Assembly (NCBI GenBank): GCA_018417955.1
Contig: JACTVC010000012.1
Span: 1,302,001 to 1,366,000, forward strand
From: Laccaria trichodermophora
Taxonomy: Eukaryota; Basidiomycota; Agaricomycetes; Agaricales; Hydnangiaceae
Reading direction: 5' to 3'
Length of the DNA: 64,000 nt
The translations under genes and the position numbers were made by a program. The notes under the pieces are model-generated. The model did no database searches and was not told the DNA's origin. It was given only the letters and a program-made list of their open reading frames with translations. Below, one piece after another: positions 54,470 to 64,000 of the stretch. Positions within the stretch are counted from its first letter, which is position 1, and every line of letters starts with the position of its first letter.

Positions 54470-57400
54470 TCAGAGGTGGGATGCGGGGAGAGTGCCAAAG
54501 AGCTCCTGCAAAAAGGCCTCGTTGTTGGGCGGTCGGCCAAGGAAATCCTAATGACATACGGTGCGTAAGAAATAGCGAAAGGGAAAAGATAAGATAATCC
54601 CACCGTCAAGGAATCAATTTCTTCGCGACTTCCACCGAAACGGAGGATCTTGTCGCGGTATTGCTTGCCCCGAGCGGGATCAAGGGGGTCTGCTTTGAAG
54701 ACAGTGGCTAGTCAGACAATAAGTAGTCAGTCAAGAGTCAAATGGTAATACTCGACCACTCACCATACATATCTGCGGCGAAGACCAGAGAATATGTATA
54801 CCTTTGGAACATCCATCAGTCAGCTATAATCACCACCAAGTCTTGGAATGAATTCACCCGTAATAACCAGCATCGTAGCCACCGGTAATATGGCCAAAGG
54901 TACCTTGTCCTGGGCAAGGCTTACCAGCCTTCACCAAGGAAATCTTTTCCCTCAAAGTGTTCCACAGTTTGGTGTAGTCAGCGGACTCTTTTCAATCGAG
55001 TTCGAACATCAGATTTGTTGAAGATGGGATATTGAATAGCGTTTGTTTACCTTGGTCTGTATGTACCTTCAAGTCGAACTTTGCGAAGAAGAGTTGACGG
55101 AGATAGAAAAGACCGACATTCACATATCGGCTGTAAAATCACGTCAACACCCCAGCAAACATGTGGTCAACCTTGAAAAGACAGTCAACCTTTTGATAAT
55201 TTTCTCGATGAGTTCTGGAGAAAGCGGTTGCTTGGTCTCATAGTGGCTTGACATTTCCGCCAAGACTTTGGGTTCCCAACACCTTCATATATCTGGTTCA
55301 GTAATAAAAAAACGTTGGATATTCATTGAACGCACCAGTTTTCGAGCATTTGAGAAGGTGCCTCCACGAAATCCCTTGCCACACTGGATGCATTCTTAGC
55401 TTTCAGCGACTTTTATGATATGTCAAGTAACTCCACCTTGTACCGTGGAATCTAGCAAACTTGGTCTTGCTCAGCAGACCGTGGAATACGTGACCCATCT
55501 CGTGGAAGAAGGTGACAACATCATCGTGCCTCATAAGAGCTGGTTTGTCCGGGGTGGGCTTCGCCAGGTTGGCAACCATTGCTGCTAGAGGGTAGCTGCG
55601 TGTACCGTCGGCACGGTCGTAGCCAGACAGAAGGGGCCAAACGGCAGCATGAGAGTACTTGGCAGCTAGATCGGAAGAAAAGTGTTAACAGGTGGTGACG
55701 TTAATAGCATTGAAATTTTTTATCTACCTCGAGGGAATAAGTCGAGATAGCAGTAACCGATGAAGCCAGACTCGTCCTTTGCGTCTTTCTCCCAAATAGC
55801 AAACTGTTGGACCTCTGAGGATGTGTAATTGAAATCAGCCAGTAGGTGTACCATCATAAAGTCTTACCTGGATGCCATGTTGAACCACCTTTGATCTCCT
55901 CGAATTTGACACCCAAGAGATTCTGGTAGATTTCCAAGATCGTTGGAACAACGACGGAGACAGGGAAGTACTCTTTGACAAGGCTATCATCGAGATCGAG
56001 TGTTTCCTCGATGTACTTGCGGTCGTAGTAGCGGTAATCCCAGATATAGAATTCACCGTCGAAAGGAAGACCTCGGGCCTCATGATCTTTCTTCTTGAGC
56101 GCTAGGAGTATCTCACGTTCTTTCTCGCCAACTGGTCTCAACTTGGTCTCGAGGTCATCCAAGAACTAACAAAAATAGTTGAGTCTTAAATGAAGAGAAA
56201 AGTGAAAATACCAACTTCTTCGACGCCATTTCCAGACTTGATCATTTTGATTTCAGTGATGTAGTCCGCCCTGGGGTAAAGCCTGTCAAACGAACAAATA
56301 TACATTTTGAAGTCGCAACCGACCATGTTTTGTATCCAAGCAGCGCCGCAATACGACGGCGAAGATCAAGAGCCTTACTGAGGAGGGGCACATTGAGTTC
56401 TAAACGGGACTCGTGACCTTCTTGGGCCCTCTGACGAGTCGTTGGGTTCTCGGCAAATTTGAACTGCAATGATCTGTCAAACAACATATAGCAAGTGAAG
56501 CAAACAACTTACAATGGGGAAAATGTCGGGTGTCTTGTACGTTACATCGTAGAGTTCCTTGTCACCTTCCGTGCGTTTCGTGTAACCCGAGATCACGTCC
56601 TTTGGTACACCTTTAAGCTCCTCTGCTGTGAAAGAGATTTTGCCCTGGAGACAATACTTAGCACAGTATACAAATTTAAACCATATCACTCACGTCCTCC
56701 TCGTTGAAGTTTTTCTATAAAATATATGTTGGCAACACCTCGAGATCAAAAGCAAACGCGACGTACGCTGAACTCTAGACAAACTTGAGAGAGTTCCTTC
56801 TTCAAAGTGGTCAGTTCGTCCCTTTTCTCCTTCGGCAGAGCTAGACCCGCACGAGTGCCGTCCAAGATCTGAAAGAGTTGACATTTTCAACATTGAGTGT
56901 TACAGTAATGCACGACAAGCGCTTACCATTTTATCCACCAAACGTTGTTGCTCGGGCGATAACGTCTCCCATTTCCCAGACTCATTGATATTCTTCTGAG
57001 CAGCTACCTTGGCCTGGAAGACATCCAGACGCATCGAAGACTCCACCCCAAAGTCACGGACTAGCGATTCAGCTTGGTTCGATGCATCGCGAAGCTCCTT
57101 TGATGGAGAAACGTTTTGGTAGAACGAGAGGGGTTCAGAGACGGCATCGAGTTTGGTTTCTGCATCAGCGAGAGCCAACTGGAGGCATCCACGAACCGTC
57201 AATGCCTCGCCTTGGATTGGGAAGTCAATGACTTACAAATACCTTAGAAAGAGACAACTGTTAGGAAATCGGAGGGCACAAGAGTATTCAAAGCTCACCG
57301 ATTCGAAATTACAATCTTTGGGATCTAGGGCACCAATCTTGTCTTGGAGGGCGCGATCATGGGCAATGAGCTCATTGGTGAGTTGTGTGATTTCACCTGG

Positions 57401-57658
57401 GGAATGATCCCAAGATGGAGGTGGTTGAGGGGGAGTCAAGGACATTTTAGACGAGGGGGATGTAACAAAGATCAAGGAGGGTATGGGTGTGGGGGTAGAC
57501 AAATACCTCACGCTCAGGTGATGATAGCTGCTGGGGTATGCATCGATAAATCTGGAACGGATCTCGCGTCCGAATCTATGTCTTCTGCTACTGCAGGTGA
57601 TCACTGCACCATTTCCCCGCGTAACGGCCAGACGTCTCGTGCCAGCGCGAAGGGCCAT
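54470..57658 (-). CDS. PRD1: M3-family metallopeptidase (saccharolysin/thimet oligopeptidase)
   Basis: Zinc oligopeptidase that degrades short peptides in cytosol and mitochondrial intermembrane space. The long 5' exon has two useful starts: 57658 (MALRAGTRRLAVTRGNGAVI, then many Arg, Ser and no acid: a mitochondrial presequence) and 57445 (MSLTPPQPPPSWDHSPGEIT, cytosolic-like). Spliced blocks: LSPEQQRLVDKMILDGTRAG, LPKEKRDELTTLKKELSQVC, DGEFYIWDYRYYDRKYIEET, then the active site FFHEMGHVFHGLLSKTKF (HEMGH with Zn ligands), FVEAPSQMLENWCWEP, and GYDAGYYGYTYSLVFAADMY. It ends FLQELFGTLPASHL with TGA at 54470-54472. About fifteen introns. The upstream exon segment could give dual targeting. Confidence 0.93.
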
Positions 57659-57751
57659 GCCAAGCAAGTACTCATTGCAAAAGAAAAACAGTGGTGATGT
57701 GACTACACAGGATCTAATCTTATCTTTACACGTCAACTTTTTGACTTCAAA

Positions 57752-60121
57752 TCATTTGTGCTCTTTATACGGGTCACTCTTCGCAGAAAGCTCCGTTTGA
57801 ACCTTCAAAGCACGCGGCGCGTCCAGCGGTTCCATAATAACTTCTACAAGCTGAATTTGATTCGCGCTGGCAAACGCCTTGTCATCCAAGAGACTACTGA
57901 GTTCGTCCTTCGTCCGGACAGTATAGGACTTGTGCTTATCATCTTCGCTGAAAACATTCAAAAGTTCTGCATATTTCCAGTTCGCGATGTTGTTGTATTT
58001 TCTGCAAAGCGTCAGATAATTGGGAGTATCTGAAATTGATCCACTCACCGTTTCTTGCCGTGAATAAACTTCTCGATCGTATAGCCGCTGTTATTGAGGA
58101 CGAATATTATGGGCTTGAGGCCCAACCGAAGCATGGGAGATATTTCTTGTACCGTCAATTGACTTACATACCAGGCCTCAGAAAAAGCTATGGAAACAGA
58201 GGAACGAAACCACTCACAGACTTCCATCGCCGACGAAGAGGATAACACGGCCCAATCCAACATCACGAGCCGCTAAGGCAGCACCAAGGCAGCTACCTAC
58301 AGACCAGCCAATGCTTCCCCAGAGTATTTGGCTAACCAACACTGACTCTGCCGGTAAAGGCACCTCCAGAATTCCGAAATTGGAAGTTCCTTGAGGGTCA
58401 ATCAGCTACCTTTTAACTGGCCGGGCAGAGGGTACATGCCAGTCTCAGTTACAATGACATCCTTCGGTTTAAAAAAGTAGCTCAGCCGTGGCCAGAACCA
58501 AAGCTGAGAGATGACAGGCGTGTCCTCTTTAGGGAGTGCCTTGATGAAAGGTGGGACCTCAAATTTGCGAACCAAAGAATGAAGACCCTTGAGCGCCTCC
58601 CCAAGCTTCGGAAGGAGTTGCTTCATTTCAATGCCTGCAAATGTGGCGTATTGGACTTTCGTATGGGTGGAGTGAAGCTATGCGTAGTGTCAAGCTTCCC
58701 CTACAACCTGTCGTGAAACTTGGGCATACCTCAATGTGTCGGAGCGTTGGGATCTTGTAAGAGAAATTTCCCGTGTTGAAATCACTTTGAAGTCCGCCAA
58801 TTGATATAATCAGCTTCGCTTGTTCTACTTTCTTTTTGATGTCCGGGTGGGTGATCGTACCAATGTAGATCTTTTGATTTGTTTAAGATAAGCACTGAAT
58901 ACATTGCAGGAATGGACTTGCTTACCCCACCATAGCGCTCGTAGTCTTCATTGATGGCGGTCTTTCCCATGGGTGTAGCGTAGACGGGGAAACCAGTTTT
59001 CTTGAGGAAGTCGAGAGTCTCCTTGCGCACATCGTGTCTGATAACGCAAGCGTCCACGATGACAACGACGTCCCCTTCAGCCTCCTTGACCCGTTCAGCA
59101 ATAAGGTCGACGACGAATTCCTCAGTACCCTGGTCATTCGGTGAAGGGCTGCGGCTTAAAGGAACCTTCAAGCGCTCGGAAGAAATCTCTTGCGTCACCA
59201 TGTCCATAGGTAATGTCACGTAAACCGGACGGGCCTAGCGAGAGAATGAACACACAATCCTTGTGAAAAGCACATGTATGTACCAGTTTGATGCATTCAG
59301 TGAGAGCACGATCGATTAAAGACGCAGCGGTGTTCTTGTCCTTAAGGTTGGCCTGAAAGACGGAAAATTGTGCAGCGGCCAATCCGTACGCCTCGTATCT
59401 TCCGTCGCCGAGGGTGTGGTGGAGAATAGGCTTCACCTTCTGTTGTACTGTGCTGGGAGTGCCTACGATGTGTAAAACAGGAACCATTTCCGAAAAGGCT
59501 AAAAAAGATTGGAGTCAAATTAAACCAAAATTCGTATGGGCACAAGGTACCTCCAGCAATTCCATTAGTAGCAGAGAGCTCGCCGACACCGAAGCTACAT
59601 TAAGGTCAAATTTGAACAATCGCGGTATGAGACAAGCGCACGTCGTCGTTACGACACCAATGGAGTGTTCTTTCACTCTTGCGTATCCGTCGGCGGCGTA
59701 TGCGGCGTTAAGTTCATTGCTATGGAAAGTAAATATACCGTAAATATATCGACACTAAAAGGAGACAAGTAACGCACCAATTTCCAATCCATTCAATCTT
59801 AGAGTGGTCTTCGACAAGGTCCTAAAGTCATAGTCATATTAAATACGCGAAAATACGCGTACTTATATCATGATGTCGCTCACTAGGAAGCCTAAATTAA
59901 AGTCTCCTGGAACACCAAACATCGACTATATATGTCATTAGCTTGACAAGAGGGAGTAAAAAGTCCCAACGCACAGTAACGCCCAGCTGGGCGAGCCTTT
60001 CAAGGAGATAGTTGCCGATGGATATGTTCTGTACACCCTGCTCGGCCTGAAGGGTGTGTAACTGGAGGCGAAGACGATCTACCTCGGACTGTAAAACGCT
60101 GGCGGGTGGGTGAGAGGACAT
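57752..60121 (-). CDS. PDC1: Pyruvate decarboxylase
   Basis: Thiamine-diphosphate enzyme that converts pyruvate to acetaldehyde in fermentation, cytosolic. Start [20 protein letters not shown] at 60121; the first 25 residues are an extra helix before [20 protein letters not shown]. Active-site parts: [16 protein letters not shown] (Asp), [17 protein letters not shown] (Glu that activates TPP), [13 protein letters not shown] (His pair), and in the C-terminal domain FVGDGSLQ with [20 protein letters not shown] (GDGS...NN binding motif and the second Glu). Ends [12 protein letters not shown] at 57752. About ten introns. All catalytic residues are present. The minus-strand promoter (60122-60393) is shared with the CK1-type kinase. 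Confidence 0.95.
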
Positions 60122-60157
60122 GGTGGGACAGTTTATGATGATTTAGATGGGCTTGAG

Positions 60158-60165
60158 CCTTATAT
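60158..60165 (-). promoter_or_regulatory. TATA-like element of pyruvate decarboxylase
   Basis: ATATAAGG on the minus strand, about 40 bp upstream of the PDC start at 60121. Position is suitable for a core promoter. Confidence 0.4.
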
Positions 60166-60393
60166 GCCTGCCAATGACGACGCTCCATAGAGATTCTACC
60201 AAGATTCTAGACAACAGCTAGATCTCTGATTGATGACAGAAGTTCAGAACGTCATGGGTGAAAGAAGTCTGAGAAGGCACGTGAGCGTACCACCATCAGA
60301 CCATAACACGTGACTGACGCGACATGATGGATGTTCAAATTAATATCTTGAAAGCCTCTCTACACCCGACGCGTATCCTGCTGTTCACAAGGC

Positions 60394-62421
60394 ATGGCTA
60401 TCTCCGACTCAGAATCTGACGTTAGTTCTGGCTCTGAAGGTTCATCAGGCTCCTCCCAAATGGACCCACCACCGCCTTCCGAGATCCCGCGATGCATCGC
60501 AAACTGGTGGCTGAACGATAACCTGGGCAAAGGCTACTCAGGTATGTACACAATGCGTCAGGCAAACCTTGTCCAATACTCCATGATTAGGATCCATTTT
60601 TCGTGCCACACATCTGCACACACGCCAAATCGTTGCCCTCAAGGTTCAGTATGTTAAGCACGAATGCCCAACGAACCGCTATGAGCGCCATCTATACCCT
60701 CTATTGCAAGGCGGGAAAGGAATGCCGAAGTTGTGGGCTTCTGGAGTTCAGGGCGAGTGGGATTTTCTTGCCATCGATCTACTTGGAGCGAGCTTGGATA
60801 GCCTGTACAGACAAAGCGGGGAAGATATCATGGATTTGCGAAGCGTATGCTCCATTGCAATGCAATTGGTGAGAGCGCTCAATGATTTCAGTCAAAACTT
60901 CTCTAATACAGAACAGATTTCAAGATTGGAATTTATGCATGCCCGAGGTGTCCTGCATCGTGACATACAGTTGGGTAACTGTGTGGTTGGACTTCCTCCA
61001 AACGAGAGAACTATCTACATGATCGATTTCGGGTTTTCAAAGCGCTATATTGATCCCTATACAAACCGGCACATCCCAGACAGTAACGCTAAAAGAGACT
61101 TTATTGGAAACTACTGGTTCAGGTAAGGCATTGATCGTTATCATATCTATCAATACTCCCTGACTTTGGTGGCAGCTCGGTGAATGTACACTGTCGAGGA
61201 CGAGGTACGTGGCGGATGGCGTGGAGAAAGCTACGTTCTAACCAGCTGTAGTCCCGTCACGTCGAGATGACCTTGAAGCAGCAGCCTTAATGCTAATCCA
61301 CCTCTTGACACCACGGGGCCTCAGCTGGACGAGGAACGGCGTACCTAAATCCTCCGAGGCTCACAACCGTCTGAAAGCGGAGAAGAGAGCTGCACAACCA
61401 GAGGATCTCTGCAGGGGGATGCCCGTTGAATTTGAGGATTTCCTGAGATACTGCAGGCGATTGAAATTTAAAGACCGTCCTGACTATTCACAATGGATTG
61501 AAGCCTTTCGTGCATTGGCGGTTGAAGAGGGCTTCCCCGCCAGCGAAGATTTCATCTGGCCTCCGCCCTTGGTCAGTAATCAATCGACGCCCCGTTGTGA
61601 CCTGGTTCTAACAAAGCCTTCCTCAGATTGAGGAAAGAGTGCACCCTCCTCGCCATGTTCGGACGGCAGCTGTCAAAAAGAGCGACTTAGAAGACATCCT
61701 CAACGATCTGGCTAAACTCAACATGGGCGCACGGCAGATTCTAGGCGACCGCACTAATGTCGAGGACGTGGTTAAACGCTCCAAACCAGATGCGAAACTT
61801 AATTCTGGACAGCGCTCTGAGCCGATCACGATTAGCAGTGGCTTCGAGCCCGGCTTGCCGCTGAACTTCATGCCAAAAGCCTATCGGCTAAACCAGCTGG
61901 CAGAACAGGTATCGAAAGCGGCCGACAACCCTGCGATTTCTCAGCTAGTGGGACAATTTATAGGTGTATTGAAGATGAATAGCTCTAGGACGTTAACCAG
62001 GGAGGCGTTCCATTTCTTGGACAAGTTGTACAAGCAACTTGACGATCCTTCGGTGTTCATTAAAGCAAAAAAGTGGGTTGGTGTCGGTCATGTCTTGGGA
62101 GAATTGGTGCTGACGACTTTCAAAGGACATCGCAGACACGATCATTTAGCGAACAAGTGCCGCAGAGGGATCCAAGCCATGTGAAACTTGGGGTCGTTGC
62201 GCGTCTCCGGCAGGAGGTCCAATTTGCGCCGAGCAACAAAGCACTGGCCAGTATGGTAGCGGATTTTGCGAAAATTACAAACAAAAGCACAGGTAGGACG
62301 GTCACCAAGGTAGGCCCTTTACACTCCTGTTCGAAGTGCAAAGTGTATTCTGACGATGCCTCGCTAGGATGGATTCGCTTTCTTAGAAGGTGTTTCGGAG
62401 CGGCTCAAGTTTTTGCAGTAA
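60394..62421 (+). CDS. Casein kinase 1 family protein kinase, fungal-specific branch
   Basis: Ser/Thr kinase. N-terminus acidic/Ser-rich (MAISDSESDVSSGSEGSSGS). Kinase elements: glycine loop NLGKGYSGSIFRA (joined across the intron after 60540), VALKVQYVKHE (lysine), DFLAIDLLGASLDSLYRQSG, catalytic MHARGVLHRDIQLGNCVVGL, metal MIDFGFSKRYIDPYTN. The CK1 signature appears in altered form: DFIGNYWF then SSVNVHCRGR and VPSRRDDLEAAALMLIHLL, where classical CK1 has GTARYASINAH. One exon between is only about 29 nt. After the kinase domain (FEDFLRYCRRLKFKDRPDYS) a C-terminal extension of about 200 residues contains two similar helical units: ISQLVGQFIGVLKMNSSRTL with FHFLDKLYKQL, and LASMVADFAKITNKSTGRTV with DGFAFLEGVSERLKFLQ. 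TAA at 62419-62421. Catalytic residues are intact. Confidence 0.88.
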
Positions 62422-62831
62422 CCTGCTGTTTGTCTGATTGTCGTGTAGCAGCTGTATCTTTTGAGAATTAGTATGGACGATATATCGATAAATGTTTTTT
62501 TTTTTTCTGTGGGTCGTGTTTGGGATCTGGACGAAGGCTGGAGCGGACCGACGAGGCTGGCCTGATAAACTTACGAGTTTAACAGAGCCCTCGAATACAA
62601 GAGGTGTAAGATCTACCGATTGCGGACATAGCTCCCACGGGTGGGTGAGGGGTACCCCCAAATTGGGATAGCCACGTAAGCTGGAAAACAACGGGCGGTT
62701 TCTCAAACGAGACGTCTCGGCAAAGTCGGCATTTCATAGCTTGATCTCTCAGTCCGACAGTTGGACGCGTATCCTCAGGCGCGTCTGCATCGACATATCC
62801 TTCTCAACATGGCAAGCCGATACTGTATATA
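62422..62831. other. Intergenic, with poly-T run
   Basis: 3' flank of the kinase gene. A run of 14 T lies near 62492-62505. No gene recognised; a minus ORF at 62383-62706 lacks family features. Confidence 0.45.
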
Positions 62832-62959
62832 ATGTCACATACATTCTTTTGCAAGTGTCGACGTCGCTACATTATCCATCTCGCAACTCATCTGTTCATA
62901 ATTCATCATCCTTATAGTCAAATCCAACTACTACTGCTTCTCATGAAAATACTCCAGCT

Positions 62960-63820
62960 TTGGAGAGTTCTGCCACCCCTAATGGCACCCATCAAGTCTT
63001 TTGCGCACGTTGTGGTGTGTATGTCAATCATGGCACTAATCAACGCACACTTTATCCGCTACTTCGACATCAGCAAGGCAAAGGCTGTAAATTGGGCTTC
63101 GCCAGTGCGTATATATATTTTCGACATATGTTTCCTATCTAATCTTATCCTACAGATGCCATTCTCTCTCAGCTAGAGGCCGTTGGATCAATCACTATTC
63201 TCGCACAAGATGGCATCTTTCAAATCTCTTCATCGCTCTCGCAACCCTCTCTCCCTCAATGCTCTGGGGCAGCGTTTAAATGGGGACTAGGCCTACCATA
63301 TCACACATATCCCTTTCCAATTCATGCTCTCGTGCTTATAATTTCAGGATTACTCCCGCGTCGAAGATTTCAAAGCAGAAAGCTTGCACAAACGTATCAA
63401 TCCAATGCAAGATTTCAGGCTGCTCGAATGTTCACTGGAAGTATAACATGCACCGACACCTTCAGGAGCGACATCCATTTTGGGAACGCAATACAACGAA
63501 CGAGTTCCGTGAACAGATCACGATAACCAGTTAGGAGGAGAGTCGGTTACATATACCGGAGGACAAGCAAGGGTGGTCTGCAGTTGCATATGTCGACGCA
63601 TACGATTTGCGCCGTTTGGACCACCTCCCATCCATTCACGAGAACCGTGGAGACTCTCCACGACGACCACGGCAAGCATCTTTTGCACCTCGAGCTCCAA
63701 TTCCAAATTCACTTCCGGTCCTGCCTAGAGCTGCTTTTACATTCGGTATTAAATCATCACTACCTGAATTTATTGCTTCAGATGTACTTCAGTAAGTTAG
63801 TTGTCATGCGCAGTATTTAA
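62960..63820 (+). CDS. Zinc-finger-like protein, incomplete model
   Basis: Not assigned to a family. Exon-like segments on the plus strand: 62960-63100 reads THQVFCARCGVYVNHGTNQR then LRHQQGKGCKLGFAS, a CxxC...H...C arrangement; 63365-63534 reads VSIQCKISGCSNVHWKYNMH then RHLQERHPFWERNTTNEFRE, a CxxxxC...H...H arrangement; 63600-63795 continues RRLDHLPSIHENRGDSPRRP to PEFIASDVLQ. Together this looks like a short DNA-binding-type protein with two zinc-finger-like modules, of a kind found in many copies in mushroom genomes. Splice junctions and start are not resolved (an ATG at 62832 or 62945 is possible), so the coordinates are approximate. Confidence 0.4.
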
Positions 63821-64000
63821 TCTTAAGTAGGCATTGAAATTCTTTTCGCGTACCATGCTTGCGGCGCTCACAAGGCAACTGCAGCGGAGTTCGTTCAAGT
63901 TTGATGAAAAATACTCATGCCGTTGATATGCCGTCTCTCGGATGTCCCCGATTCTGCTTTGTCATGGTTGAATCTGACGTCCGCGATCGGTGGATCTGAC

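Overview
This window is eukaryotic nuclear DNA from a filamentous fungus, most likely a basidiomycete of the Agaricomycetes type. It is packed with intron-rich genes whose introns are about 48-65 nt with GT..AG ends. Intergenic spaces are short and genes are mostly divergent or convergent pairs. It carries fungal families (Rtt109 acetyltransferase, Pet127, Spo71/Mug56-like PH protein, Zn2Cys6 regulator, mL58, alternative oxidase) and CENP-B-like and casein-kinase-1 proteins of the kind expanded in mushrooms. No tRNA, rRNA or CRISPR was seen. All assignments come from reading translated exons; no database search was run.

Layout, left to right. 1-21 kb is a dense housekeeping block: TAD3 (partial), malic enzyme, mitochondrial ribosomal mL58, a disordered coiled-coil protein, RTT109, cullin-1, COQ5, FCF2, SAS10/UTP3, a small UPF0390 protein, the complex I 39/40 kDa subunit (NDUFA9 type) and TOM22. 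21.7-27.4 kb holds two DNA-binding proteins, a Zn2Cys6 transcription factor and a CENP-B-type helix-turn-helix protein. 27.5-30.3 kb is unresolved, with no convincing gene. 30.4-39.9 kb holds alternative oxidase, the Spo71-like protein, mitochondrial uS12, the SUMO ligase NSE2/MMS21 and a six-exon protein of unknown function.

39.9-45.6 kb is a gene-poor, repeat-rich island. It has a 91-bp-spaced direct repeat, a nested hairpin, a roughly 0.9 kb inverted duplication, a frameshifted relic ORF, a probable 1.2 kb element with inverted ends and a perfect 15-bp-stem GC hairpin. 45.6-62.4 kb is again gene-dense: RPN13/ADRM1, a SCOC-like short coiled-coil protein, an ARL8-type GTPase, PET127, a universal-stress-domain protein, an M3 metallopeptidase (saccharolysin/thimet oligopeptidase), pyruvate decarboxylase and a fungal CK1-family kinase. 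The last 1.5 kb contains exons of a zinc-finger-like protein whose model is incomplete.

Functionally the window is rich in mitochondrial and energy genes: malic enzyme, mL58, COQ5, NDUFA9, TOM22, AOX, uS12m, PET127, probably the M3 peptidase, and cytosolic pyruvate decarboxylase beside it. I see no evidence of co-regulation beyond shared divergent promoters. The points most worth a second look are the inverted duplication and hairpins in the 40-45 kb island, the micro-exons (6, 9 and 13 nt), the adjacency of SCOC-like and ARL8 genes, and the very short shared COQ5/FCF2 promoter.
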